A stretch of 64,000 nucleotides of DNA from Thermoleophilia bacterium (GCA_026415615.1 JAOAGT010000004.1:1-64000); one strand, 5' to 3'. Shown: positions 1 to 9,901, numbered from the stretch's first letter. Numbers and translations: made by a program. Notes: a model not told the origin generated them from the letters alone.

Positions 1-58
1 CCCCGCCGCTTATTGTTGAACCTACCTTGTGGAAGTTTTGTAGTCCTGCTAGCAGCTA

Positions 59-1294
59 CTACGCGGGAAGATGCGCTTCCTCGCGCCGGGCGCGCACGGC
101 TTGCGCGATGTGATCCAAAATGAGCTCAGCTATAGTTTCCTTGGGAGCCTTTTCAAGAAAGATTTCCGACTCGGGCGTAAGGATAATGACCTCGTTGTAA
201 TCAGAATCAAAGCCGATGTCGGGGCGCGAGATGTCGTTAAACACAATCATGTCCAGGGACTTCCTGCGCATCTTCTCCCTGGCGCGCTCAAGCCCTTGCG
301 TACCATATTCGGCGGCAAATCCAACCACAAATTGCTCTTCGCGCTTGGTTGCCACCTCACACAAGATGTCCACCGTAGGCTTCAGACCAATAACCCAGCC
401 AGCGCGACCTTTTCCAACTTTGCCCCCAGCTGGCCCGTCAGCTACTGTGTAGTCCGCAACTGCCGCAGCCATTATGAGAATGTCTATCTCCGGCAGCCGC
501 TTCAGCACCTCCTCATACATCTTGGCAGCAGTCGGCGCCTCCACCTGAGTCACGCCGGGGACAGGAGGCAAGTCCACGTTGGCGTGAATGAGATCTACTT
601 TTGCCCCCCGATCGAAAGCCGCCCTAGCAAGAGCAAATCCCATCTTGCCTGAGCTCCGGTTGCCGATAAAGCGCACGGCATCGATGGGCTCCCTTGTCCC
701 CCCCGCCGTGATCAGGACCCGCATCCCGCGGAGATCTCGCTTGCGCTGCACCTGCAGTCTCAGCTTCACTTCAGCTACGATGCTCTCCGGTTCGGCCATT
801 CTGCCTTCACCGTAGTCCCCACAGGCGAGCTCGCCAGATCCGGGCTCCACAACAAACACCCCTCGCTCCCGCAAGATCTCGACGTTCCGCTGCGTGGCGG
901 GATGACGCCACATGTTGCTGTTCATAGCCGGCGCCACTACCACCGTCTTGGCAAACGCCAAGTACATAGACGTGAGGAGATTGTCAGCAATGCCAGTGGC
1001 CATTTTGGCCAAAGTGTTAGCCGTGGCTGGAGCAATCACCATTATGTCCGCTTCGCTGGCGTCAACCACGTGGGTGATCCGGGAGTCGCCGCGCAGCTCG
1101 CTGACTTCGTCAAGACGGACTGGCGCACCGGATAGGGCCTCGAAGGTAAGAGGCGTGACAAAACGGGTGGCGGCCCGAGTCATGATTACCCGGACCTCCA
1201 TGCCAGCTTTTTGGAATCCTCTTAGGAGCTCAGCGGCCTTGTATGCCGCGATCCCCCCCGTAACTCCGAGGAGGACCACCGGCCGGTCAGCCAT
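59..1294 (-). CDS. coaBC: Bifunctional phosphopantothenoylcysteine decarboxylase / phosphopantothenate-cysteine ligase
   Basis: This enzyme makes 4'-phosphopantetheine for coenzyme A: the CoaB half joins cysteine to phosphopantothenate and the FMN-dependent CoaC half decarboxylates the product. The protein has 411 residues, the usual length for the fused form. The CoaC half (about 1-180) shows GGIAAYKA at 13-20, the active-site His75, the substrate-binding PAMN at 122-125 and the catalytic Cys158 in a [11 protein letters not shown] loop. The CoaB half starts near 190 with an [11 protein letters not shown] stretch and SSGKMG at 214-219. It is the last gene of the carB-pyrK-pyrD-mihF-gmk-rpoZ-coaBC run, a gene order typical of Actinomycetota. 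It lies 17 nt after rpoZ and starts at ATG. Confidence 0.96.
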   Translation of the reverse strand: MADRPVVLLGVTGGIAAYKAAELLRGFQKAGMEVRVIMTRAATRFVTPLTFEALSGAPVRLDEVSELRGDSRITHVVDASEADIMVIAPATANTLAKMATGIADNLLTSMYLAFAKTVVVAPAMNSNMWRHPATQRNVEILRERGVFVVEPGSGELACGDYGEGRMAEPESIVAEVKLRLQVQRKRDLRGMRVLITAGGTREPIDAVRFIGNRSSGKMGFALARAAFDRGAKVDLIHANVDLPPVPGVTQVEAPTAAKMYEEVLKRLPEIDILIMAAAVADYTVADGPAGGKVGKGRAGWVIGLKPTVDILCEVATKREEQFVVGFAAEYGTQGLERAREKMRRKSLDMIVFNDISRPDIGFDSDYNEVIILTPESEIFLEKAPKETIAELILDHIAQAVRARREEAHLPA

Positions 1295-1311
1295 GACGCG
1301 CTCCTTCTCCT

Positions 1312-1587
1312 CTACTTGCGGGGCCGGCGCATCCGGTAGGCTAACTCGCCCCTGGCCGCCTCGGCAAGAGCAATACTTAGATAATTGCGGGAGAAGCTGG
1401 CCACCGGGGGAGGCACAAAACCGTCCAAAATGCCTCCTTCACCCAGGCTCCGGTAGTACGAGTTGATCTGCCGCGCCCTTTTGGCTGTCACGATAACAGC
1501 GGTATAGCGGTTCGGCTCTTCGGCGTCAGGACCGCAAGCCTTCCGCAAGCCGTTTAGAATCTCATCGATTGTCGGTCTGTTCATCAT
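1312..1587 (-). CDS. rpoZ: DNA-directed RNA polymerase omega subunit
   Basis: Omega is the small RNA polymerase subunit that helps the beta' subunit fold and assemble. The 91-residue protein starts MMNRPTIDEIL and has the family stretch RYTAVIVTAKRARQINSYY at about 27-45. The C-terminal part, with NYLSIALAEAARGEL, matches the helix that packs on beta'. It overlaps the end of gmk by 26 nt in another frame and is followed by coaBC, the standard gmk-rpoZ-coaBC order, so translation is probably coupled to gmk. The tail after about residue 70 is short and basic. Identification rests on the sequence together with the synteny. Confidence 0.93.
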   Translation of the reverse strand: MMNRPTIDEILNGLRKACGPDAEEPNRYTAVIVTAKRARQINSYYRSLGEGGILDGFVPPPVASFSRNYLSIALAEAARGELAYRMRRPRK

Positions 1588-2188
1588 CTTGGTGTAGCTG
1601 CCTTAGGATTGTTACAAGTTGTTCTCCTGCCCTTTCAACTTCATCGTTCACTATAACATAGTGGCCGCAAAGACTGCCTTCGGACGCCCTCCTTGCCACT
1701 TCGGCCAGCTCTTCTTTGGCCCGCGCAAGCCGCTTTTGGATGGCCGCTTCATCTTCGGTACGCCGCTTTCTTAGCCTTTTTTCAAGCTCTTCCAGTGAAG
1801 GAGGAACAATAAACACAACCACGGCCCCGGGACACTGCCTGAGAATCTCGTCCGCCCCCTTGAGCTCGATCTCCAAAATAACGTCATGCCCACTGTCTAG
1901 GGCCCGCTGAACTGGCTCTTTGGGGGTACCGTACAAGTATCCGGCGTACTCGGCCCACTCCAGAAAGCGCCCCTGTGCTACCCAGCTACGAAAATCGTCT
2001 TCGCTCAAGAAATAATAGTCGCGACCGTCCTGCTCTCCTGCCCGCGGAGGCCGCGTCGTAGCAGACACTGACAAGATAGGGCCTTCCAATTTGGGTAACG
2101 CATAACGTATAAGAGTGCCCTTGCCCGCCCCCGAAGGTCCAGAGATGACAATCAATCTCGCTATGGGAACCCCCACCAGGAGCCGCAA
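1562..2188 (-). CDS. gmk: Guanylate kinase
   Basis: Guanylate kinase phosphorylates GMP to GDP with ATP. The P-loop GPSGAGKG sits at residues 17-24, followed by the GMP-binding segment with SATTRPPRAGEQDGRDYYFLS and the later lid region KRRTEDEAAIQKRLA. Length (208 residues as drawn) is usual. The start is not certain: the drawn start is TTG at 2188, with no good ribosome-binding site (RBS) in front. The next in-frame options are a GTG at 2176 and a non-standard ATA at 2164 that follows a GGGGG tract. The P-loop lies downstream of all of them, so function is not in doubt. It follows mihF by 14 nt and overlaps rpoZ. Confidence 0.94.
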   Translation of the reverse strand: MRLLVGVPIARLIVISGPSGAGKGTLIRYALPKLEGPILSVSATTRPPRAGEQDGRDYYFLSEDDFRSWVAQGRFLEWAEYAGYLYGTPKEPVQRALDSGHDVILEIELKGADEILRQCPGAVVVFIVPPSLEELEKRLRKRRTEDEAAIQKRLARAKEELAEVARRASEGSLCGHYVIVNDEVERAGEQLVTILRQLHQDDEQTDNR

Positions 2189-2202
2189 AGGACAACTATG
2201 CG

Positions 2203-2544
2203 CTACCCGCCCAGCGTTTCGAGCAGCTCTTTGCGCTGACGGGGCGTGAGACCGTTAACAGTCTTTGCCGGGCTCACCCGGCAACGCTCAAGCACCTTGT
2301 TAGCCCGCACCCGTCCATACTTGGGTACCGCCAGGAGCAGGTCGAGCACCTTGGCGGTGTGAACACATTCAGGCGGATCCGCCAAGACCTCGGTTATGGT
2401 TACCTCGCCCCTGCGTATTCTTTCTTTTAGCTGGGCTCTCTCCAGCCGAATCGCGTTGGCCTTGCGAAGGGCCTCCAACCTTTGCTGCTGGGTGCGTTCT
2501 GGCGTCTGGAGCATGGTACTCTGCATCTCTTTCACAGCGGCCAT
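2203..2544 (-). CDS. mihF: Actinobacterial-type integration host factor
   Basis: mIHF is a small nucleoid-associated DNA-binding protein found in Actinomycetota and unrelated in fold to E. coli IHF. The 113-residue protein has an N-terminal helix rich in Arg and Lys and a C-terminal helix-two-turn-helix region containing AVPKYGRVRANKVLERC and a final LTPRQRKELLETLGG. ATG at 2544 is chosen because GAGGGG lies 8 nt upstream; a longer reading from 2604 would add 20 residues with no family match. Position between the pyr genes and gmk-rpoZ-coaBC is the usual actinobacterial context (pyrF often sits next to it but is absent here). This gene is the best phylum marker in the window. Confidence 0.92.
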   Translation of the reverse strand: MAAVKEMQSTMLQTPERTQQQRLEALRKANAIRLERAQLKERIRRGEVTITEVLADPPECVHTAKVLDLLLAVPKYGRVRANKVLERCRVSPAKTVNGLTPRQRKELLETLGG

Positions 2545-2631
2545 TATACACACCCCTCTCTTGGGCACAATAGCTTGAATCGGGGTTAAAGATAAGACTA
2601 TCAACCTTAACCTCAGGCTTAACCGGTAATC

Positions 2632-3597
2632 CTAAGAAAGCTCGTTGGCCTCACGATGGGCAAAGCCCCTGAGCTGCTCAAGAGTAAGCTGACGCTCGTC
2701 GAGAAACTGAGCAAGTTCTTGGGCCAACACTCGGGGCAGACAGGGCTCGCGCAGAAGCGCTGATCCCAAACCCACTGCTGTAGCTCCGCACGAGATGAAC
2801 TCAAGTACATCTTGAACAGAGACTATCCCCCCCATCCCTATGATCGGAACTTGCACCGCCTTGTAAAGATCGTATACCGCACGAAGGGCCAGTGGCTTTA
2901 TAGCCGGACCCGAAAGACCGCCGGTAACGCTACCCAAATAGGGTCTCAAAGAATACCTGTCAAGTACAAGTGCTTTGTAGGTGTTCACCGCACAAATAGC
3001 ATCAGCGCCTGCCCCCACAGCCGCTTTTCCTATGACGCTGATGTCTGTCACGTTCGGTGTGAGTTTGGCGATGAGCACACCTGCCCACACCCTACGACAA
3101 GCCGCCACTACTCGGCTCGTTTCCACCGGGTCGCTACCTACGGCTGCACCCCCCCGAGCCACATTCGGACAAGAGATGTTTAACTCAAGAGCAACGCGAG
3201 ACACCCAATCCGAGTCAGCAAGTTCGCCAAGTGCTTGAGCAAGTCTATGGGCAATCTCTTCGTACTCTTCGGCAGACTCCCCTCCCACGCTGATTATCAC
3301 CGGGCATGGCAGCCTTAGGAGCTCGGGCAACTCCCGCGAGATGAACGTTTCCAGCCCCGGATTGGGCAATCCTACAGAGTTGACTATGCCCGAGGCGGTT
3401 TCCACAACCCGCGGCGTCGGGTTGCCCAGGCGCGGGCGCAAGGTGACAGTTTTCGGCACATACGCAGAAACCGGTGGATGCTCGAGCACTGTAGGACCCA
3501 GCGAGTCGGCCAGAGAAAACAAGTCCATAGTCCCCGACCCGTTTATGAGAGGGTGATCTAGCTTGAGCCCTGCTAGATCCACAGCCAAGCTAGTCAC
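2632..3597 (-). CDS. pyrD: Dihydroorotate dehydrogenase 1B, catalytic subunit
   Basis: PyrD oxidises dihydroorotate to orotate with FMN, the fourth step of pyrimidine synthesis. It is a class 1 enzyme: the active-site base is the Cys in NISCPN (residues 140-145, Cys143 counted from the GTG start), and the FMN-binding KTVTLRPRLGN and GMGGI segments are present. The partner PyrK directly upstream shows it is the NAD-linked 1B type. The start is taken as GTG at 3597, because GAGAGGAGGT lies 6 nt upstream and the codon overlaps the pyrK stop by 8 nt, implying translational coupling. A start at 3633 would give a longer overlap. Its 321 residues are close to the family norm. Confidence 0.95.
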   Translation of the reverse strand: MTSLAVDLAGLKLDHPLINGSGTMDLFSLADSLGPTVLEHPPVSAYVPKTVTLRPRLGNPTPRVVETASGIVNSVGLPNPGLETFISRELPELLRLPCPVIISVGGESAEEYEEIAHRLAQALGELADSDWVSRVALELNISCPNVARGGAAVGSDPVETSRVVAACRRVWAGVLIAKLTPNVTDISVIGKAAVGAGADAICAVNTYKALVLDRYSLRPYLGSVTGGLSGPAIKPLALRAVYDLYKAVQVPIIGMGGIVSVQDVLEFISCGATAVGLGSALLREPCLPRVLAQELAQFLDERQLTLEQLRGFAHREANELS

Positions 3598-4444
3598 CGA
3601 AGACCTCCTCTCCCCTAAATACAGGCCCCTCACGGCAAACTCGCGAAAGCGACCCGTCCGCCTTAGTTATGACGCATCCGTGACAGGCCCCCAGGCCGCA
3701 GGCCATGACCGTCTCCAAACTAAACCACGCTTTCACGTCAGGCACCCTCTGACATATTTGCCAAAGCGTGCGAGACATGGCAAAAGGCCCACAACCCAAT
3801 AGTCGATCCCCGGACCTTATGTGAGCTCTCGCGAGATCACTTACCATGCTCCCCGGGCAGCTGGGGTCATCCTCGCGGGTTACCTCAAGCCGGCTCACAA
3901 GCCCTTCTTGTGTGGTCTGTTCGAGAATCGCCTGGACTACTTGCACAGCCTGTGACTGGGCCGCATTGCGAAAGCCAAGCAAGACCAGCGTTTCCACGCC
4001 CAAACGCCCACCCATATGTAGCGCGTTCAGACACCGCAGCACGAGAGGGAAGGGCGCGATACCAACCCCACCTCCCACCAGCACCACTCGCCGAGCATCA
4101 GCCGTGATAGCCTCTAGGTCGAAACCGTTACCCAGAGGGCCAAGTACCCACACCCGCTCCCCTCTTCGGTGCCCGCAAAGCTCCCGAGAAGCCTCTCCCA
4201 CCGGCGCTATAAGAAAGGACACCCTCTCGCCCGTTTGATCGGCCACCGAAAAAGGTCTTGCCAAGAAGCACCGGGAATCTTGGCTCTGTAGCATCACAAA
4301 CTGCCCAGGCCTGGCGCCTGGCCACCCGGGTACATAGAGAACGAGCCAGGTAAGACTGCCTAAGCGCTGGATCCGGTCCACAGTAGCGAGCCGCCGGCAG
4401 AATGCCTGCTTGGTCCCTTCGTTATCGGGAAGCCAGGCGCTCAT
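3590..4444 (-). CDS. pyrK: Dihydroorotate dehydrogenase 1B, electron transfer subunit
   Basis: PyrK passes electrons from the PyrD FMN through a [2Fe-2S] cluster and FAD to NAD+. The 284-residue protein shows the FAD-binding RPFS at 63-66, an NAD-binding glycine-rich GGGVGIAP at 124-131, and the cluster ligands Cys249, Cys254, Cys257 and Cys270 in MACGLGACHGC...RVC. Length and order agree with the ferredoxin-NADP reductase-like PyrK family. It follows carB by 18 nt and overlaps pyrD by 8 nt, so carB-pyrK-pyrD is very probably one operon. The PyrR element in front of carB may therefore also affect these two genes. Confidence 0.94.
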   Translation of the reverse strand: MSAWLPDNEGTKQAFCRRLATVDRIQRLGSLTWLVLYVPGWPGARPGQFVMLQSQDSRCFLARPFSVADQTGERVSFLIAPVGEASRELCGHRRGERVWVLGPLGNGFDLEAITADARRVVLVGGGVGIAPFPLVLRCLNALHMGGRLGVETLVLLGFRNAAQSQAVQVVQAILEQTTQEGLVSRLEVTREDDPSCPGSMVSDLARAHIRSGDRLLGCGPFAMSRTLWQICQRVPDVKAWFSLETVMACGLGACHGCVITKADGSLSRVCREGPVFRGEEVFGD

Positions 4445-4462
4445 GGTGTTGACATCTCGCGG

Positions 4463-7400
4463 TCAGTGTGCACTGGCGCTGGCATTTCGCGCGTACACAT
4501 CTTGTAGACAGGTAACCGAGATCTCGGGTCGACGCCGAGCGGCAGCAATGGCCTGCACGGCCGCGTGAGCCGCGGCGGCAGTGGTGATGGTGGGTATCCC
4601 GCGTCGCAGAGCCGCTCGCCGAATCTCATACCCATCGGCTCGCGCTCCCCGCCCTCGCGGTATGTTGATGACGAGGTCCACCTGACCTTGCTCAATTAAG
4701 TCCACGATGGTGACCACTTTCTCCTGTGCCTCCCCCCGGGCCAAGAGTTCAAGACCCTCAGTGTACTTAAGGACAAGCTCAGAGTCGATGCCGTTCAGTG
4801 TCAGGGTGCGATGGGTACCTCGGGTAGCAAGGATGTGGAACCCAAGGGTACGAAGCACCAAAGCAACCAGCACGATTGCATCCTTGTCTGCATCGGCCAC
4901 AGACATAAACACCGTACCTTGCTGAGGCAAGGCGTCTCCTGCGGCAAGAGAGGCTTTGGCAAAGGCCTCTGGGAAGTTAGTCCCCAGACCCATCACTTCA
5001 CCGGTCGACTTCATCTCGGGCCCCAGGGTCGTATCCACCTCAGGCAAGCGCGAGAACGGAAGAACGGCTTCCTTTACAGCTACGTGGCCAATCTGTCGCG
5101 GCCCGGGTACTCGGCCTTCGCGCTTAGACTCCTCCCACCCGGGGAGGTTCATGTCCTTTAGACGCTGCCCCATGATCACACGGGTAGCGACCCTAGCTAG
5201 AGGAACTCCGGTGGCCTTGCTCACAAACGGAACCGTGCGGCTAGCACGCGGGTTAACTTCAAGAACATAGATGCTTGCTCCCCCATGCTCGCTCTGCTGG
5301 ACTGCATATTGCACGTTCATGAGGCCAACCACACCAAGCTCACGAGCTAGAGCAGCTGTTTGCTCTTCTATGCGGCGAACAATGTCCTCGCCTATGGACA
5401 CAGGGGGAATCACGCAGGCCGAATCTCCCGAATGAATCCCTGCCTCTTCCACATGCTGCATAACCGCCCCAATGTAGACGTCTTCGCCGTCGCAGACTGC
5501 GTCTACGTCGATCTCAGTAGCGTGCTCCAGAAAACGGTCGATGAGAACTGGATGTTGGGAGGAGGCCTCTACAGCAGTCTTAAGATAAACTTTTAGCTCC
5601 TCCTCGTCGTAGACAATCTCCATAGCTCTTCCGCCAAGAACGTAGGAGGGCCGAACCAGGAGCGGATAGCCGATACGTTCGGCCACAGCAGGAGCCTCCT
5701 CTGGGCTTCTCACAGTGCCAAAGGGCGGGGCCTTTAGATTAAGTCGCCTTAGCACCTCCCCAAACCGTTCTCTGTCTTCGGCTAAGTCAATTGCCTCGTA
5801 GGAAGTACCAAGGATGTTAACCCCTGCATCTGCCAGACGCTTGGCTATCTTAAGAGGCGTCTGGCCGCCGAATTGCACCACCACTCCCAGCGGTTTTTCG
5901 TTTTCGATGACGTTGAGAACGTCCTCGAAAGACAAAGGCTCAAAGTAGAGCCGGTCGGAGGTATCGTAGTCAGTGGAAACCGTCTCCGGGTTACAGTTGA
6001 CCATGATAGCCCGATAGCCGAGAGCTCTTAGCTCTTGGACGGCGTGTACACAGCAATAATCAAACTCTATGCCCTGTCCAATACGGTTGGGACCGCTTCC
6101 TAGAATGACGATAGAACGCTTGTCCTCGCAGGGAAGAGCCTCGTTCTCGTCTTCGTATGTCGAGTAGAAATATGGGGTGTAGGCCTCAAATTCTGCAGCA
6201 CAGGTGTCAACCGCCTTGTAGGTGGGCAGGATGCCTTCCTGCCTACGGCGAGTCCGTACTTCGTCCTCAGTGGCCCCCACAAACCTTCCGATAAACGAGT
6301 CACTAAAACCAAGCCGCTTGGCCTCGCGCAGATCCTCGCGACGTACGGCACTCAGGCCGCCCCTGGAGGCGAAGGACCGCAGGTGATTTTCTGCCTGAAC
6401 GATTTCCTTAAGCTCGTTTAGAAACCAAGGATCGATGTGGGTAGCTTCATGAATGTCAGCCAGATCTATGCCACGCCTAAAAGCCTCCAAAATTAGGTCA
6501 TACCTATCAGGAGATGGGACGGCAACCCTAGCCATAAGCTCGTGGTCATCCTCGGGCATTACCGGCCGCACGTCTAGCTCTCGAGAGCGCATTGACTTCT
6601 GGAAGGCCTCTTTGAAGGTACGGCCTATTGCCATGTTTTCCCCCACGCTCTTCATATGCGTGGTGAGAGACCGCTCGGCCAACGGGAACTTCTCAAAAGC
6701 CCAGCGCGGAGTTTTCACCACCACGTAATCCAAGGTAGGCTCAAAGCAGGCCGGCGTTTTTAGCGTGATGTCATTGGCTATCTCGTCCAGCGTGTACCCC
6801 ACCGCCAGCCGGGCAGCTATCTTGGCAATTGGAAATCCGGTGGCTTTTGAGGCCAAGGCCGAAGAACGGCTGACCCGGGGGTTCATCTCGATCACCACAA
6901 CTTCATCCGTGTCGGGAGAGACAGCAAATTGTATGTTTGATCCTCCCGTTTCCACCCCTATGGCTCGGATAATCGCAAGAGCAGCGTCTCGCAAACGCTG
7001 ATATTGGACGTCAGAGAGAGTCTGTTGAGGCGCTACAGTAACCGAATCTCCAGTGTGTACGCCCATCGGGTCAATGTTCTCAATAGAACAGACAATAACC
7101 ACGTTGTCCTTGAGATCACGCATGACCTCAAGCTCAAATTCCTTCCATCCGATAACGCTCTCTTCCAGCAAGACCTCATGTACTGGTGAGGCTTCTAGAC
7201 CCGTCCGAACCACGCGCTCAAAGTCTTGCTCGCTCTTGGCCACTCCCCCACCATAGCCGCCGAGCGTGAAACTGGGACGAACAATCAGCGGAAGTCGAAG
7301 CCCTGCTTTAAGTGCCGCCCAGGCTTGCTCCACGGAGTTAACTACCGCACTATCCGGCACTCGGAGCCCGATGGAAGCCATGGTAGCCCGGAATTCCTCC

Positions 7401-7786
7401 CTGGATTCGGCTCGCCGGATAGCCTCGTACTTAGCTCCAATCAGCTCGACCCCAAACTTGTCTAGCGTTCCATCCTCTGCCAGTGCGCAGGCGATGTTAA
7501 GAGCGGTCTGGCCCCCGAGCGTCGGCAAAAGGGCGTCCGGACGCTCTCGTTCGATAATCCTGGCCACAACTGAGGGAGTGAGGGGTTCGATATACGTACG
7601 GTGAGAGAAGACCGGGTCGGTCATGATGGTAGCCGGGTTGGAGTTAACCAGGACTACCTCAAAGCCTTCCTCCAGGAGGACCTTGCAGGCTTGGGTGCCG
7701 GAGTAGTCGAATTCACACGCTTGCCCAATGACAATCGGCCCAGACCCAAGCAGGAGAATCTTGCGAATATCGTTACGTCGCGGCAT
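4463..7786 (-). CDS. carB: Carbamoyl-phosphate synthase large subunit
   Basis: CarB makes carbamoyl phosphate from bicarbonate, ammonia (delivered from CarA) and two ATP. At 1107 residues it is full length, with two duplicated ATP-grasp halves beginning at [22 protein letters not shown] and [20 protein letters not shown], followed by a C-terminal MGS-like regulatory domain. ATG at 7786 is preferred over the upstream in-frame codon at 7813. It is preceded by GGGAAGGAA, and the family N terminus [14 protein letters not shown] begins there. The upstream codon lies inside the PyrR-binding element (7800-7829). It is separated from carA by about 15 kb, although both presumably answer to the same regulator. 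Confidence 0.97.
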   Translation of the reverse strand: MPRRNDIRKILLLGSGPIVIGQACEFDYSGTQACKVLLEEGFEVVLVNSNPATIMTDPVFSHRTYIEPLTPSVVARIIERERPDALLPTLGGQTALNIACALAEDGTLDKFGVELIGAKYEAIRRAESREEFRATMASIGLRVPDSAVVNSVEQAWAALKAGLRLPLIVRPSFTLGGYGGGVAKSEQDFERVVRTGLEASPVHEVLLEESVIGWKEFELEVMRDLKDNVVIVCSIENIDPMGVHTGDSVTVAPQQTLSDVQYQRLRDAALAIIRAIGVETGGSNIQFAVSPDTDEVVVIEMNPRVSRSSALASKATGFPIAKIAARLAVGYTLDEIANDITLKTPACFEPTLDYVVVKTPRWAFEKFPLAERSLTTHMKSVGENMAIGRTFKEAFQKSMRSRELDVRPVMPEDDHELMARVAVPSPDRYDLILEAFRRGIDLADIHEATHIDPWFLNELKEIVQAENHLRSFASRGGLSAVRREDLREAKRLGFSDSFIGRFVGATEDEVRTRRRQEGILPTYKAVDTCAAEFEAYTPYFYSTYEDENEALPCEDKRSIVILGSGPNRIGQGIEFDYCCVHAVQELRALGYRAIMVNCNPETVSTDYDTSDRLYFEPLSFEDVLNVIENEKPLGVVVQFGGQTPLKIAKRLADAGVNILGTSYEAIDLAEDRERFGEVLRRLNLKAPPFGTVRSPEEAPAVAERIGYPLLVRPSYVLGGRAMEIVYDEEELKVYLKTAVEASSQHPVLIDRFLEHATEIDVDAVCDGEDVYIGAVMQHVEEAGIHSGDSACVIPPVSIGEDIVRRIEEQTAALARELGVVGLMNVQYAVQQSEHGGASIYVLEVNPRASRTVPFVSKATGVPLARVATRVIMGQRLKDMNLPGWEESKREGRVPGPRQIGHVAVKEAVLPFSRLPEVDTTLGPEMKSTGEVMGLGTNFPEAFAKASLAAGDALPQQGTVFMSVADADKDAIVLVALVLRTLGFHILATRGTHRTLTLNGIDSELVLKYTEGLELLARGEAQEKVVTIVDLIEQGQVDLVINIPRGRGARADGYEIRRAALRRGIPTITTAAAAHAAVQAIAAARRRPEISVTCLQDVYARNASASAH

Positions 7787-7799
7787 AAACGGTTCCTTC

Positions 7800-7829
7800 C
7801 CTTTCGGCCTCACGGGGCGCGATTAAAGG
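7800..7829 (-). promoter_or_regulatory. PyrR-binding RNA element in the carB leader
   Basis: The transcript here starts CCTTTAATC, continues with a GTGAGGCC loop core, and ends GAAAGG, so CCUUU can pair with AAAGG to close a stem-loop. The loop matches the PyrR-binding consensus (UCC-N-G-N-GAGGC) except for one C in place of U. The 3' arm leads straight into the GAAGGAA ribosome-binding site, and the carB ATG is 13 nt further on. Near-identical elements precede pyrC and pyrB. Binding of PyrR should occlude translation start. A TACCAT hexamer 7 nt upstream, shared with the pyrC leader, might be a -10 box. Confidence 0.85.
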
Positions 7830-7891
7830 TCGGCTAATGGTAGCTTATTCCCGTTCGCAAAGCTAGAAGAACCTCGTGTTGGGTAGTCGAT

Positions 7892-8857
7892 TTAGCCGGT
7901 CACCCCGAGAACGCGCCGAAACACCTCCACGCTCTCTCTGACTGCCCGCACAGAAACATCTGACGGAGTCATGAAGTCAAAGCCATGGACGGTCCCAGGG
8001 TAGTTGTGGAGCTCTACCGGAACCCCCGCTTCCATTAGCCTCATCGCATAGATAATGGCCTCATCGCGCAATGGATCATGCTCTGCCGTCATAATGTATG
8101 CCGGAGGCAGGCCAGAAAGATCCTCGGCTCGAGCGGGTGCCGCGTACGGAGACACGGACGTGCGTTCTTTTCCTAGATAGTGATCCCACATTAGTAGCGA
8201 GTTATCGTAATCCCACACGTAGAGGTCTCTCCCTAGCTTCATGGACGGGGTCTCACACCGATCATCAAGAACCGGATAAAAGAGCATTTGAAGAGCGATG
8301 GCTGGCCCGCCGCGGTCGCGAGCTAACAAAGAAACGGCCGCCGCAAGATTACCGCCGGCGCTCCCTCCGCCCACCGCGAGCCGACTGGGATCTATACCCA
8401 GCTCCTCTGCATGTTCCGCCACCCAGCATAATGCAGCGTAACAGTCCTCAAGACCAGCGGGGAAAGGATTCTCCGGTGCCAACCGATAGTCCACCCCCAC
8501 AGAGACAGCTCCCCCTTGAGCACTCATGACTAGACATCTTGGATGTTCTGTCTCTAGATCACCCAATATGAAGGCTCCGCCGTGAAAGTTAACAAAAGCC
8601 GGCCTTGGCCCCCTATCGGGCTCAGTGGGCAAATAAATGCGAATGCGTACCTCTGGCGCTCCCGGTGGCCCCGGTATGGTGCGCTCGACCTCTCTCACCC
8701 GGGGGTCAGAGGGTCGCTCAACACCCTGCGCTTCGAGTATTTGCATGAATTTGCGGTGTGCCTCCCGAGCCGCTATTGGGTCGGAAAGGTCTAGCCTGGG
8801 GATCTTGCGTGCTTGGGTTTCTATGGCCGGGTCATATATCCGTCGCATCTCAACCAT
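7892..8857 (-). CDS. Alpha/beta hydrolase of the hormone-sensitive lipase (HSL) family
   Basis: A probable carboxylesterase. The 321-residue protein has the HSL-family oxyanion motif HGGAF at 92-96 and the nucleophile elbow GGSAGG at 164-169 with Ser166. The rest of the triad is most likely Asp261 (in TAEHDPLRDEA) and His291 (in TVHGFDF). No signal peptide is seen, so it should act in the cytoplasm. The natural substrate cannot be told from sequence; short-chain acyl esters are typical of the family. It starts at 8857, exactly where the formyl hydrolase gene ends, so the two are probably co-transcribed. A start three codons downstream is also possible. Confidence 0.88.
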   Translation of the reverse strand: MVEMRRIYDPAIETQARKIPRLDLSDPIAAREAHRKFMQILEAQGVERPSDPRVREVERTIPGPPGAPEVRIRIYLPTEPDRGPRPAFVNFHGGAFILGDLETEHPRCLVMSAQGGAVSVGVDYRLAPENPFPAGLEDCYAALCWVAEHAEELGIDPSRLAVGGGSAGGNLAAAVSLLARDRGGPAIALQMLFYPVLDDRCETPSMKLGRDLYVWDYDNSLLMWDHYLGKERTSVSPYAAPARAEDLSGLPPAYIMTAEHDPLRDEAIIYAMRLMEAGVPVELHNYPGTVHGFDFMTPSDVSVRAVRESVEVFRRVLGVTG

Positions 8858-9768
8858 CAGCCCAAAATGTCCCCGGGTTTCAGCCCCCTCGAAGCAGCGA
8901 ATTCCCCGGCGGGAATCTTGGCGCCACCTGCTGGCTGCACCCGTTTGACGAAGATGCTCCCCCCGCTTGACGCAACCAAGAATCCCTCGTCGGTCACCTC
9001 TCGTATAGTTCCAGGCTTCTCCGGTCCGCTAATCGGACGCTTTTCGCAGTCGTAGATTTTCAACGTTTCGCCTTTGTACACAGTCGCAGCCCCAGGAGAA
9101 GGGTTGCATCCTCGAATCACGTTGTAAACGATGTTTACTGGGTACATCCAGTCAATCTTCATGTCCCTGCAAAGAGGCTCGTACTCACCCTGGCTGAGAT
9201 CCTGCGGAATCTTGGGTGCCTTGCCTTCCTTTATCAGGCGAACAGACTGGATTATCGCGTCGACCCCCAGCGGGAACAGCTTGTTGAAGTAAAGGGAACC
9301 TACGGTGTCATCGGGATCAATGGGAACTTCAACCTGCATGAGAATGGGCCCGGTATCGAGTCCCTCGTCTGGCCAAAAGATGGTGAGTCCCGTCTTGGTT
9401 TCACCGTTGATAACTGCCCAGTTGATGGCGCTTGCTCCGCGATGTCTAGGTAGAAGCGACGGATGATACTGGATGGTGCCAAAAGGCGGATGGTTAAGAA
9501 TGGTGGATGGGACAATGTCAGTAACGAAAGCCATGACGTTTAGCTCAGCGCCAAACGTCTTGTATTCCTCATACACTTCTGGGTCGCGCATGCGAGCGGG
9601 CTGTCTTACTGGGATGTTATTGATGGTGGCAAGCTCTTTGAATGTATTAGCTTTTCCCGCGCCCGCGTCCGGAGGCATGTAAACCACCACAACCTCTTCC
9701 CCCTCGGCTATCAAAGCCTCCAGTACCTTCTCGCCAAACGCAGCCTGACCGATGAGTGCGATTTTCAT
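8857..9768 (-). CDS. Formyltransferase/hydrolase resembling the ALDH1L1 N-terminal domain
   Basis: The protein resembles the N-terminal 10-formyltetrahydrofolate hydrolase domain of ALDH1L1 and the related methionyl-tRNA formyltransferase (Fmt). It has an N-terminal folate-binding formyltransferase fold (about 1-200) and a C-terminal OB-like domain (about 205-303). Key residues seen are HPSLLPRHRGASAINW at 102-117, with His102 matching the ALDH1L1 catalytic His, and Asp138 in GLDTG. The aldehyde dehydrogenase part of ALDH1L1 is absent. It may release formate from 10-formyl-THF or transfer the formyl group to an unknown acceptor. Housekeeping Fmt is less likely, since no def or priA lies nearby and the match to the ALDH1L1 type is closer. 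Confidence 0.75.
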   Translation of the reverse strand: MKIALIGQAAFGEKVLEALIAEGEEVVVVYMPPDAGAGKANTFKELATINNIPVRQPARMRDPEVYEEYKTFGAELNVMAFVTDIVPSTILNHPPFGTIQYHPSLLPRHRGASAINWAVINGETKTGLTIFWPDEGLDTGPILMQVEVPIDPDDTVGSLYFNKLFPLGVDAIIQSVRLIKEGKAPKIPQDLSQGEYEPLCRDMKIDWMYPVNIVYNVIRGCNPSPGAATVYKGETLKIYDCEKRPISGPEKPGTIREVTDEGFLVASSGGSIFVKRVQPAGGAKIPAGEFAASRGLKPGDILG

Positions 9769-9901
9769 CTTCTACCTCCGTCCGTGTCGCATGGTCACAC
9801 CCCAGCCGCAGAGCGGGCGGATAGGAGACGATTGTACCCTGCGATAGGCACGGGAGAAAGGACGGGAGAACACATCTTAATAAGGGAGGCTTCGCATGGG
9901 C

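Noticed and set aside
1-58. Short inverted repeat around TAGTCCTGCTAGCAGCTACTA at the coaBC stop
   Set aside because: The stem is imperfect and no T-run follows on the minus strand; not strong enough to be called a terminator.
912-1466. Plus-strand open frame of 184 codons opposite coaBC and rpoZ
   Set aside because: It lies opposite two well-supported genes, has no family resemblance and is Arg/Ser-rich as expected for an antisense frame of GC-rich coding DNA.
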